The position numbers and the translations under genes are program-made. From assembly GCF_900162695.1 (NCBI RefSeq), contig NZ_FUIH01000007.1, positions 992,001 to 1,056,000 on the forward strand: a stretch of DNA of 64,000 nucleotides, read 5' to 3'. The notes beneath the pieces were generated by a model. That model was not told the origin of the DNA, did no database searches, and saw nothing but the letters and a program-made list of their open reading frames with translations. How positions within the stretch are numbered: the first letter of the stretch is position 1; the number at the start of each line of letters is the position of its first letter. Source of the stretch: Virgibacillus siamensis (GTDB taxonomy: Bacteria; Bacillota; Bacilli; Bacillales; Amphibacillaceae). Positions 34,874 to 42,278 of the stretch are shown piece by piece.

Positions 34874-34917
34874 TATGTTCTATGTTTCACCTCATCAGGC
34901 AGATAATTTAGGAGTGT

Positions 34918-35802
34918 TTAACTTGCTTTATCTATATTTAACTTTAAAATTTGCTGTAATTGAATTTTTTCATCATCATTCAACGGGATCATTGGTAAGC
35001 GGACACTGCCAACATTGATTCCTTTCATATTTAGTGCTTCCTTAACCGGTGAAGGGCTTGGTTGAGCAAATAGAGCCTTCATAATCGGAAGTAAAGTCCG
35101 ATGGATACCGGCAGCTTCCTGAACATTTCCGTTATTAAAGTGTTGTACCATTCGTTGCATTTCATTACCGGTGATATGTGAAGCGACAGAAATAACTCCA
35201 GCTCCGCCAATTGAAAGAACCGGTAAAGCTAATCCGTCATCACCGCTGTATAATGTAAAATCATTCGGTGTTTTGCTGATAATTTCTGCCATGGCATCCA
35301 GATCCCCGCTGGCTTCTTTTACAGAAACAATATTATTAACCTTTGAAAGACGAATAATAGTCTCTGCCGACATATTGACGGCACTTCGCCCTGGTATATT
35401 ATATAGCATAACGGGTAAAGAAGTTGAATCTGCGATAGCCTTAAAGTGCTGAAACAACCCTTCTTGCGATGGTTTGTTATAGTAAGGTGCTGCAAGCATG
35501 ATTCCATCCACACCAGTTTGTTCCACTTGTCTTGTTAATTTTATGGAAGCCTGTGTGTTATTAGACCCGGTTCCAGCTATGATTGGAACTCTTCCATCTG
35601 CAGCTTCTGTAACACATCTGAATAAATTAATTTTCTCATCTGTTGTTAATGTTGGACTTTCTCCGGTGGTTCCGGCAACAACTAATCCATCTGAACCATT
35701 AGTAATCAAATAATTTACTAATGATTGGGCAGCATTAAAATCAACTTCTCCATTTTGATCAAATGGGGTAACCATTGCTGTTAATACTTGGCCAAAATTC
35801 AT
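34918..35802 (-). CDS. dapA: 4-hydroxy-tetrahydrodipicolinate synthase
   Basis: DapA condenses pyruvate with aspartate semialdehyde, the entry to lysine, diaminopimelate and spore dipicolinate. The 294-residue product has the Schiff-base lysine in SVKEASGD (Lys162), the catalytic tyrosine in LYNIPGRS (Tyr134) and threonines in AGTTGESPT (45-46). ATG 35802 is preferred to the adjacent GTG at 35805 because of spacing from AAAGGGATG. In B. subtilis dapA lies with asd and dapG; here it stands alone among unrelated genes and is preceded by a lysine riboswitch. It may be a second, lysine-regulated copy. Confidence 0.93.
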   Translation of the reverse strand: MNFGQVLTAMVTPFDQNGEVDFNAAQSLVNYLITNGSDGLVVAGTTGESPTLTTDEKINLFRCVTEAADGRVPIIAGTGSNNTQASIKLTRQVEQTGVDGIMLAAPYYNKPSQEGLFQHFKAIADSTSLPVMLYNIPGRSAVNMSAETIIRLSKVNNIVSVKEASGDLDAMAEIISKTPNDFTLYSGDDGLALPVLSIGGAGVISVASHITGNEMQRMVQHFNNGNVQEAAGIHRTLLPIMKALFAQPSPSPVKEALNMKGINVGSVRLPMIPLNDDEKIQLQQILKLNIDKAS

Positions 35803-35951
35803 CACTTCACATCCCTTTAATTATTTTAGCGAATAAGAAAGTGTAAAAAACTTTCTCACTGCTACGTGCAACTATGGTTTTCGCCTATTAAGTCCGGGCG
35901 CTATACCAAGCTGGCTAAGAATGGAGGTGGTCAGGGCCTTCTGGTAAACGC

Positions 35952-36192
35952 AAAAAAGCAACAACGAGGGCATCGCTGTTGCAGTAGAAACAATTGTATA
36001 AAAAAGTGTTTCTGTGCGTGATAGCCCACCATATAGTCTCCTACATGACAGTCCCGTATTTATTCAATACAGTCCCAGCCTCAAGAACATGAGATTCTTT
36101 TAAGCTTCGGCAAATTCCCCTTTCCACAATCATCTCCGGACCTCATCATCCTCTTATTGTGTACTGATGGTTTTTGCGCCCTCTACCTCACT
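35952..36192 (-). promoter_or_regulatory. Lysine riboswitch (L-box) upstream of dapA
   Basis: Read on the minus strand from 36192, the aptamer shows the L-box elements in order: GAGGTAGAGGGCGC, GATGATGAGG, GAAAGGGGAA, GCCGAAG, CTGGGACTG, ATTGAATAAAT, GGGACTGTCA and the closing GGGCTATCAC near 36017. This corresponds element by element to the B. subtilis lysC leader as I know it. The expression platform is an intrinsic terminator whose stem is GCAACAACGAG (plus 35958-35968) against CGCTGTTGC (35974-35982), ending in a T run on the minus strand. Lysine binding should stop transcription before dapA. Confidence 0.95.
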
Positions 36193-36229
36193 TCAATGAT
36201 ATTGAAATAAGAATTATTTAATTAGATAC

Positions 36230-36258
36230 AATATATCAGATATTCGTTTTCGTTACAA
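36230..36258 (-). promoter_or_regulatory. Sigma-A promoter of the dapA riboswitch transcript
   Basis: On the minus strand TTGTAA (plus 36253-36258), a 17-bp spacer and TATATT (plus 36230-36235). The transcript would start about 30 nt before the aptamer. Confidence 0.7.
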
Positions 36259-36326
36259 GATAATGGAATTAAAATTTTGGATTATAGTTCTTTATCTAGT
36301 CCAAATTCTTCTGAAGTTAATATTAC

Positions 36327-36788
36327 TTATTTATCGGTATAAAACACTTTTTCCTGCCATCGCTGATATCCGTATATGAAAAGTGAAATGGATATAGCTA
36401 TAATAAACCACTGCCAATATTCAAGATTTTTAAAGGTTGCAATTCCTAATGCCTCTACAATCCAACGAAGACCAATGAATGAAAATAATGCATTTACTAC
36501 TAAATTTGTGACCAGGTATATCCAAAAGTTATGTGATGTTAGATAAAATATCCATAATGTGCCGACTGCAAAAACTCCGTAAGCGAAGGCAGTATCCGTA
36601 ATATATCCTCATGGCAGGATATAATGATGAATGGTCCACCATTCGTATGTATAAGCAATTTCAAAAATAATGGTCAATATGAAACAGCACAAAACTGTCA
36701 CAGGCATATATCGCTTTATATCGTTTTTATTAATAAACACTAATGAAACCCGGGGAACTATTAGCCCTGCCCACAATAATATCTGCAT
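36327..36788 (-). pseudogene. Integral membrane protein gene interrupted by an in-frame TGA
   Basis: On the minus strand a frame of 154 codons starts at ATG 36788 (preceded by GAGG with about 8 nt spacing) and ends TAA at 36327. It is interrupted once, by TGA at codon 60 (plus 36609-36611). Both halves are strongly hydrophobic and read as one multi-spanning protein: IKRYMPVTVLCCFILTIIFE before the stop, and FAYGVFAVGTLWIFYLTSHN after it. The codon context P-stop-GYITD suggests TGG (Trp) mutated to TGA. Related Bacillus proteins of unknown function have this layout, as I recall. Both pieces are too short for ordinary gene calling. Confidence 0.75.
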
Positions 36789-36952
36789 ACCGTTAACCTC
36801 AATTCACTTAACATTTCTAGGCTATAGATTTCTCAAATATTCGTTATATATACAAAATGCATAGGGGATGAATGATTGAATGCTGAAACAAAAAAGGAAT
36901 TGTCCATTTTTTGCCGAATTTATAATATATTAACTTATAGAGGATGGATAAT

Positions 36953-37456
36953 GTGTATACAAAAGAGGATCTGATTCACGATTTTGAAGAACTTATTCCC
37001 TGGATGGAAAAACCCAAAAAACATAATGGACAACTGTTTTTTAAACCAATAGCTGTAGGGAAATGGACAGCAGCAGAAATTTTTGCCCATATTATTTACT
37101 GGGACAATTACATGATGGAAGTAACTATTCCAAAGATGACTCAGGGGGCAGAAGTGGAAAGCATAGGATTTCAAGAGCTGAATGACAAAGCCTCTGTTTA
37201 TGCTTTGTCGGGAATTTCCGCCGATCAGTTAATTGATGAGCTAATTTTGGGCAGAAAAGAATTGATAGCTGTTTTAAGAAAAAAAACGGTGGAACAATTT
37301 TTTGCCGAATATAAATTGAATGGTGAGAAAATCGATATTTATTCCGGTTACCCTCACACATTGTTCAACTATATCAGTGCTTTTGTCTGGCACGATCATC
37401 ATCATAAACAGCAGGTCATTGATTTTTTGGACAAAAACGTAAAACAGCATCAATGA
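36953..37456 (+). CDS. DinB/ClbS-like four-helix protein
   Basis: A soluble protein of about 167 residues with the DinB/YfiT-like layout: helical segments with metal-ligand histidines in the AHIIYWDNY segment and a His-rich HDHHHKQQVIDF near the C-terminus. The family includes metal-dependent transferases and hydrolases for thiols or damaged compounds, mostly uncharacterised. The start is uncertain: AGAGG at 36939-36943 abuts an ATG at 36944 but lies 9 bp before GTG 36953, so GTG is preferred. The frame from 36944 would add three residues. No operon partner. Confidence 0.75.
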   Translation: MYTKEDLIHDFEELIPWMEKPKKHNGQLFFKPIAVGKWTAAEIFAHIIYWDNYMMEVTIPKMTQGAEVESIGFQELNDKASVYALSGISADQLIDELILGRKELIAVLRKKTVEQFFAEYKLNGEKIDIYSGYPHTLFNYISAFVWHDHHHKQQVIDFLDKNVKQHQ

Positions 37457-37614
37457 TTAAAGAGACAAATAACGCCGGGACATCTTGAACCATGTAAATC
37501 AATAAATAAGCAATGCATACTTCAGCGGGGTAAAATGAACATCCCCGCTGAAGAATCCCCGAAACACGCCGAAAAAAACCGCACGTTGTTGGATAAACAT
37601 TCTTGTCGCCTGAT

Positions 37615-38376
37615 TTATTTTTTCGCCAAAATCATCCACTCGTCAATTGCAAAAGATTTAATTTTGTTCTTCTCCGTTTCTATTTGAAAATATTCTTGAA
37701 TATCATCAGATGCGTTTAAAAGAAATTCTTCCACGCCTTTTATTTCGTTCACATCATCCAATGTACGATGAACCCACTCCTGAAATGGCAAAGTTTTCTT
37801 TCTGAACTTTTCATGATTGATTTTTAAATGATATTTGTTCAGGAGACTCTTCCATTCGGTAATTGTCCGTGATCGAACGTGGCTGTAATCCCGCATTTTT
37901 TCCAGCGAATTGACAAATGTATCAAAGGTGGATGATTCGGGTGCAATATTATCAATAAACAAAAATTGACCACCCTGTTTCAATACACGGAACACTTCAG
38001 AAATGAACAAATCCGGGTTAGGAAAATGATGTGCAGCAATTCTGCATGTGACAATATCAAATGAATTGTCTTCCATTGGCAGATTCTCGGCGTCAGCAAT
38101 TTCAAAATCGATGTTTGTACAGGTATGAAGATGTTTTGCGGTGTTTGCCAGCATCGCTTCTGTAATGTCAGTAGCAACCACTTGTTTCACATGAGGAGCA
38201 AGTTGCTTGGCGACATGGCCTCCGCCGGTTGCAATGTCGAGCATGGACATCGAAGCTTCAGGTTTTAACCAATCAATCATTAATGATAAATCGTCTCCCG
38301 TGGAATGAGTTGAACTTGTAACATATGCATCACTGTTTTTGGAAAATACGTGTTTTACATTATCCTTCTCACGCAT
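37615..38376 (-). CDS. Class I SAM-dependent methyltransferase (UbiE-like)
   Basis: A 253-residue methyltransferase with the SAM-binding glycine motif LDIATGGGHVAKQLA, the acidic post-II residue in VVATDITEAML, motif II-like FDIVTCRIAAHHF and motif III-like RVLKQGGQFLFID. It resembles the uncharacterised YcgJ of B. subtilis in length and N-terminal pattern (FSKNSDAYVTSSTHSTGDDL). The substrate is unknown; a small molecule is likelier than a macromolecule. It is divergent from a LysR regulator across 115 bp, which suggests it is regulated by that protein. Start follows GGGAGATG. Confidence 0.85.
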   Translation of the reverse strand: MREKDNVKHVFSKNSDAYVTSSTHSTGDDLSLMIDWLKPEASMSMLDIATGGGHVAKQLAPHVKQVVATDITEAMLANTAKHLHTCTNIDFEIADAENLPMEDNSFDIVTCRIAAHHFPNPDLFISEVFRVLKQGGQFLFIDNIAPESSTFDTFVNSLEKMRDYSHVRSRTITEWKSLLNKYHLKINHEKFRKKTLPFQEWVHRTLDDVNEIKGVEEFLLNASDDIQEYFQIETEKNKIKSFAIDEWMILAKK

Positions 38377-38491
38377 CGTATCATCTCCCGATTAAAAGAT
38401 ACTTCTATCATATCGAAGTACATGCAATAAATATAATATTCGTTTATAATCAAAAGTAATAATAAAAAATTATCAAAAGAGGCGTTTTACC

Positions 38492-39352
38492 ATGAAAATA
38501 GAGGATTACGAGCTGTTGCTGAAGTTGAATGAAGTAGGTACCATCAGGGGGACAGCCAAAATAATTTTAATTTCACAGCCAGCTGTTACCCAGCGGTTAA
38601 AATATATTGAGGAATATTTCGGGGAAATGATTTTTATTCGGACATCCAAACGCTTGATGCCAACTCCTGCAGGCGAGATGATATTAAATCATGCGAAAGA
38701 AGTGATTGTCCGGGAGGAAAATATTAAAAATTCGCTTTCACAATCCAGTGATGATGTGCAGGGTACGCTCTCTATTGCTTGTTCAACGCTTGTCAGTCAA
38801 CGTTTTTTGCCATCTATTTTGTCCGAGTATACCAAGAAATTTCCTAAAGTGGCGATCGATCTTGTGACAGGGATCAGTGAGGATATTAAAAAGGGGCATA
38901 AAAAGTATCATGTGTCAATCATCCGTGGTGAAAAGTTAAAAGAGACCGTCAGTGAACGGCTCTTTGATGATCCGCTATATATTTTTGATACGGAACCATT
39001 TCCGAATGATAAACTTAAGGAACGCCCGCTGATTTCGTTTAAAAGTGATGACAGCATGCACGAATTGGTCGACAATTGGCTTTATTACCATCAAAATCAG
39101 CTGAAACCGGTCAAAAATATCCGGGTGGACCAGATTGAAACGTGTAAACAGTTTATGAAAGAGGGGCTGGGTATGGCGGTTTTGCCGAAAAGTGTCTCTG
39201 ATTCAATGATGGACGAATATCCGCATATTTCGCTTGAGCTTGATGGTAACCCGGTAACAAGGGACACGTGGGTATGCTATCAGGATGGTGTTCGGAATTT
39301 GCCACAGGTGGACCAGTTTATTAAAGCGCTGCTTGATGAAAAATTCCTGTAA
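38492..39352 (+). CDS. LysR-family transcriptional regulator
   Basis: A 286-residue protein with an N-terminal winged helix-turn-helix (LLKLNEVGTIRGTAKIILIS, then QPAVTQRLKYIEEYFG) and a C-terminal periplasmic-binding-like sensor domain (GTLSIACSTLVSQRFLPSIL, later EGLGMAVLPKSV). The HTH is slightly divergent from the usual AA-x-L-xx-SQPA form. LysR proteins typically control the divergent neighbour, here the methyltransferase, with a small-molecule inducer. The intergenic region is AT-rich; no single T-N11-A operator stands out. Start follows AAGAGGCG. Confidence 0.88.
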   Translation: MKIEDYELLLKLNEVGTIRGTAKIILISQPAVTQRLKYIEEYFGEMIFIRTSKRLMPTPAGEMILNHAKEVIVREENIKNSLSQSSDDVQGTLSIACSTLVSQRFLPSILSEYTKKFPKVAIDLVTGISEDIKKGHKKYHVSIIRGEKLKETVSERLFDDPLYIFDTEPFPNDKLKERPLISFKSDDSMHELVDNWLYYHQNQLKPVKNIRVDQIETCKQFMKEGLGMAVLPKSVSDSMMDEYPHISLELDGNPVTRDTWVCYQDGVRNLPQVDQFIKALLDEKFL

Positions 39353-39375
39353 TGTTTATTTTTAGTTATGAAAGG

Positions 39376-39411
39376 AACACTCTTTATAGAAACAGACTTA
39401 AAAGGAGTGTT
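39376..39411 (+). promoter_or_regulatory. Hairpin enclosing the ohr ribosome-binding site
   Basis: AACACTCTTT (39376-39385) pairs over 10 bp (one G-T) with AAGGAGTGTT (39402-39411), which contains the Shine-Dalgarno sequence of the next gene, across a 16-nt loop. It could limit translation initiation, or at DNA level act as a dyad operator. It does not resemble the usual OhrR operator. Confidence 0.45.
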
Positions 39412-39416
39412 TATAA

Positions 39417-39836
39417 ATGAGCGAAGTAATTTTTACATCAAGTGCAACGGCAAAAAATGGAAGGGATGGACATGTTAAGTCCGATGATGGGTTAATTGAT
39501 TTAAAATTGGTAAACCCGGCCAATAATAAAGAGGATAAAGGTTCCAATCCCGAGCAACTATTTGCGGCAGCATATGCTTCCTGCTTTGACGGTGCATTGA
39601 ACTTGGTTGCATCGAAGCAAAAGAAAGAGATTGACTCTGAAACAACAGCAGAAGTAAGTTTTTGCAAGGATACGAAGGACAATGGTTTTAAGATTGCAGC
39701 CACATTGAATATTACGATTGAAGGGGTTAGTCAGGATGATGCTGAAAAACTGGCTGAAGATGCACACCAGGCGTGTCCCTATTCCAAAGCGACACGTGGA
39801 AATATTGATGTGAAATTGAACGCTAAGGCTGTATAA
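39417..39836 (+). CDS. ohr: Organic hydroperoxide resistance protein (Ohr/OsmC family)
   Basis: Ohr reduces organic and fatty-acid hydroperoxides with a reactive cysteine pair. The 139-residue protein has the peroxidatic Cys56 in AAYASCFDGAL, the resolving Cys120 in HQACPYSKATRGN, and the family Arg16 (GRDG) and Glu46 (NPEQLF). The YSKATRGN ending is diagnostic of the Ohr branch rather than OsmC. An extra Cys83 is present. There is no ohrR next to it; the neighbouring LysR gene is tandem, not the MarR-type OhrR. Its RBS is within a potential hairpin. Confidence 0.9.
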   Translation: MSEVIFTSSATAKNGRDGHVKSDDGLIDLKLVNPANNKEDKGSNPEQLFAAAYASCFDGALNLVASKQKKEIDSETTAEVSFCKDTKDNGFKIAATLNITIEGVSQDDAEKLAEDAHQACPYSKATRGNIDVKLNAKAV

Positions 39837-39944
39837 TGAAAAGACTGCGAGATTGGGGGTACTGATTGGAAACAATTGGTGCCCTGATTTTTTCGGCATT
39901 TCCAATACAATTTGTTATTTGATAAAGCCAGCGGGGGATATGGA

Positions 39945-40733
39945 ATGGTATATAATTGGGAAACCTGTAATACTACAACAACGGATTTTGTTAACTTTTT
40001 GTTGTTTGAAACAAAGGAAATATTACGGAAGAATTTTATCGGCTTCTACATACATGGGTCATTGGCAATGGGCGGCTTTAACCCGTCAAATAGTGATATT
40101 GATCTTCTGGTTGTAACGAAGCATCCAATTGACACTGAAATGAAGAAACAGCTTAAACGGTTGTTTTTGAAGTGTTCCGGAAACCCTTATCCGATTGAAA
40201 TAAGTTTTTTGGTCAAGAACCATCTAATTAATTGGCAGCATCCATGTCCGTTTGATTTCCACTTCAGTGAGTATTGGCGAAATACTTTTGAATCTGAGGG
40301 GTTCAATCATTTAGGAAATGGATTGACTCGAAACGACCCGGATTTGGCAGCACATATTACGATTACCAATCAGCGCGGAATCTGCGTGGATGGTGAGCCT
40401 ATATGCGAGGTTTTTCCTGTTGTTCCGGATCGGGACTATATTTCCTCCATAATGAATGATTATGAGGATTGTCTGGAGAATTTGCGGAAGGATCCAATAT
40501 ATTGTCTGTTCAATCTTATCCGGGTTTATTGGTATTTAAAAGACGGGGTAATTTCGTCAAAATTGGAAGCAGGCAGATGGGCACAGGAGTTTTTTCCGGA
40601 AGAGCTCCAGTATACACTGGGGAAATTGATGGGCAGTTATACGCAGCAAGGTACCTTTCTTTTTAATCAAAACGAACTAATATTATTGAAAGATTATATT
40701 GATGGAAACGTGAAAAAATTATTGGAATCATGA
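39945..40733 (+). CDS. Aminoglycoside (spectinomycin-type) adenylyltransferase-like nucleotidyltransferase
   Basis: The protein starts at ATG 39945 (after GCGGGGGAT) and is 262 residues. The N-terminal nucleotidyltransferase fold shows the signature HGSLAMGGFNPSNSDIDLLV, with metal-binding Asp-x-Asp, and a C-terminal DUF4111-type helical domain (YCLFNLIRVYWYLKDGVISS, then KLEAGRWAQEFFPEEL). Enzymes of this build (ANT(3'')-Ia/ANT(9)) adenylylate streptomycin or spectinomycin; whether this chromosomal version confers resistance is not shown. An IS256 element is inserted just 9 bp after its stop codon. A short upstream 18-codon frame with a good SD is noted separately. Confidence 0.78.
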   Translation: MVYNWETCNTTTTDFVNFLLFETKEILRKNFIGFYIHGSLAMGGFNPSNSDIDLLVVTKHPIDTEMKKQLKRLFLKCSGNPYPIEISFLVKNHLINWQHPCPFDFHFSEYWRNTFESEGFNHLGNGLTRNDPDLAAHITITNQRGICVDGEPICEVFPVVPDRDYISSIMNDYEDCLENLRKDPIYCLFNLIRVYWYLKDGVISSKLEAGRWAQEFFPEELQYTLGKLMGSYTQQGTFLFNQNELILLKDYIDGNVKKLLES

Positions 40734-40742
40734 AGAAGCTGG

Positions 40743-42116
40743 GGGTTTGTCAAATAAAGTGTGTAAGTTAATTATTACTCAAGATATTTGGAGACCCTGT
40801 CTTTGAAATGATCATGCACAAGAAGCTGATTCATCACCATAGCCCAGTTTTGGATGTGTCCACCATCCCATTTTTTCTCTAATTCCTGGATTCGCAAAAA
40901 CAATAGCTTTAACAGGGCATTCTCGTTGGGGAATGCTCCTTTTTTGGTTACTTTGCGAAAACTGGAGTGGATGCTTTCTACGGCGTTTGTCGTATACATG
41001 ACTTTACGTATGGCACTGCCGTAATCATAAAGCTGTTCGACATGATTAAAGTTTCGTTTCCAAACATCAATCGCTCCCGGATAGGCAGCCCATTGTTGCT
41101 TAAAGGATTCAAAGGCACTGTGACAAGCTTTTAAACTTGGTGCACCATATACCTTTCTTAATGCTTGAGTAAATGGCTTATAATCCTTGCTTGGAACGTA
41201 TTTCACGGAATTGCGAATCAGATGGACCATGCAGCGTTGAACGACAACGTTCGGAAAAATGGCTTGCGCCCCTTCCTCCAATCCACTAACACCATCCATG
41301 GAAATAAAGAAAATGTCTTCCACTCCTCTGGCTTTGATTTCATCAAAAATCTGCATCCACTTATGCTTGCTTTCTGTTTCATTCAACCATAATCCAAGTA
41401 TTTCTTTTGTCCCTTCCATGGTGTAACCAAGAATCGTATAAACGGCATATTTCTTCGTTTCATACTGGTTTCGAATGGTCGTATACATGCAGTCCACAAA
41501 TACGAAGGCATAACAGTTACTTAAAGGTCTGGCCTGCCATTCTTCTAAATCAGGCAATACATTGTCTGTAATATCCGAAACCATGTCATGAGAAACCGAA
41601 AATCCATAGATATCTTCAATCGTGGAGGAGATATCACGTTGGGACATTCCACGGGCATACATGGCTATCACCTTGTCCTCAATGGCAGAAACATCCTTTT
41701 TCCGTTTAGGGATAAGTTTTGGATCAAAAGATCCATCACGATCCCGTGGAACTTGAATATCCAGTTCGCCTGAACTGGTATGGATGTTTTTCTTTCCGTA
41801 TCCATTCCGCCTGTTTTCCGTGTCCTTTTCAGCTTTATCATTCGATTCATACCCCAGGTGATGATTCATCTCTCCTTTTAACATGGACTCAAACATAGGT
41901 CCAAATATATCTTTCAGGGCGTCTTGCATATCTTCAACGGACTTTGGCTGGTATTCTTCAATAATCTTGTTCGCTAATTCTTCGGAGTAAGGATTTCTTT
42001 TCGGCTTTGCCATAAAAATCACTCCTCTTATCTAGTAATTCTATTCTACCAAATAAAAAAACTGTGTGAGTAAGAACCGTACGCATTCTTACTTACACAG
42101 TTAATATTACACTCCC
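40743..42116 (-). mobile_element. IS256-family insertion sequence, intact, 1374 bp
   Basis: The ends form imperfect 26-bp terminal inverted repeats: the left end begins GGGTTTGTCAAATAAAG and the right end, read inward, GGGAGTGTAATATTAAC; both then continue TGTGTAAGT. An 8-bp target duplication, GAAGCTGG, flanks it at 40735-40742 and 42117-42124. A further inverted repeat near the right end (42061-42101, ACTGTGT..GTAAGAA against its complement) can form a strong hairpin upstream of the transposase gene and may block read-through into it. One intact transposase gene lies inside, so the element could be mobile. Confidence 0.88.
40775..42013 (-). CDS. IS256 family transposase
   Basis: A 412-residue mutator-type DDE transposase. 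Visible regions: the N-terminal MFESMLKGEMNHHLGYE, the first catalytic Asp in CYAFVFVDCMYTTIRN, the second in FISMDGVSGLEEGAQAIF with the IS256 signature VQRCMVHLIRNSVKYV, and the final Glu in MYTTNAVESIHSSFRKVTK. Length is normal for the family and no frameshift is seen. ATG 42013 is preferred to the GTG at 42022, given AGAGGAG about 10 bp upstream. It is transcribed opposite to the nucleotidyltransferase gene. Confidence 0.95.
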   Translation of the reverse strand: MAKPKRNPYSEELANKIIEEYQPKSVEDMQDALKDIFGPMFESMLKGEMNHHLGYESNDKAEKDTENRRNGYGKKNIHTSSGELDIQVPRDRDGSFDPKLIPKRKKDVSAIEDKVIAMYARGMSQRDISSTIEDIYGFSVSHDMVSDITDNVLPDLEEWQARPLSNCYAFVFVDCMYTTIRNQYETKKYAVYTILGYTMEGTKEILGLWLNETESKHKWMQIFDEIKARGVEDIFFISMDGVSGLEEGAQAIFPNVVVQRCMVHLIRNSVKYVPSKDYKPFTQALRKVYGAPSLKACHSAFESFKQQWAAYPGAIDVWKRNFNHVEQLYDYGSAIRKVMYTTNAVESIHSSFRKVTKKGAFPNENALLKLLFLRIQELEKKWDGGHIQNWAMVMNQLLVHDHFKDRVSKYLE

Positions 42117-42261
42117 GAAGCTGGGATATATTATACCGTGTGATTCAAAAGACGAACGATTAGGAAACAGTCGTAGTATATTTCCGGAGCGGTTGTTATC
42201 CGCCCCATTTCCCAATAGGTTGTTCGAATTTTACAATGGATAAACACTTTGTCCCAGCCTC
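42117..42261 (-). repeat. MITE-like dispersed repeat with GAGGCTGGGA termini
   Basis: A 145-bp non-coding block bounded by GAAGCTGGGA (42117-42126) and its near inverse TCCCAGCCTC (42252-42261), 9 of 10 positions complementary. It contains an inner CCGGAGCGG segment. From memory, blocks starting GAGGCTGGGAC and containing CCGCTCCGGAAA are abundant between genes in Oceanobacillus/Virgibacillus-like genomes. Read on the minus strand it follows the 3' end of rqcH. The IS256 element has inserted exactly at its GAAGCTGG terminus. Confidence 0.7.
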
Positions 42262-42278
42262 TAGTATGTGTATAGTTT

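Noticed and set aside
36070..36090. Plus-strand TCCCAGCCTC as another copy of the GAGGCTGGGA repeat
   Set aside because: It is part of the lysine riboswitch aptamer (CTGGGACTG element); no matching second terminus is nearby.
36609..36611. TGA as a selenocysteine or other recoded codon in the membrane protein gene
   Set aside because: No SECIS-like hairpin is evident after it, the context suggests an ordinary Trp codon, and no selenoprotein machinery is seen; point mutation is simpler.
37520..37553. Perfect 11-bp hairpin between the DinB-like and methyltransferase genes
   Set aside because: The stem CTTCAGCGGGG/CCCCGCTGAAG is strong but neither strand has a T run after it, so it was not called a terminator; it may simply block converging transcription.
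39853..40116. 87-codon frame overlapping the nucleotidyltransferase start
   Set aside because: It is out of frame with a clearly conserved coding region and has no domain pattern.
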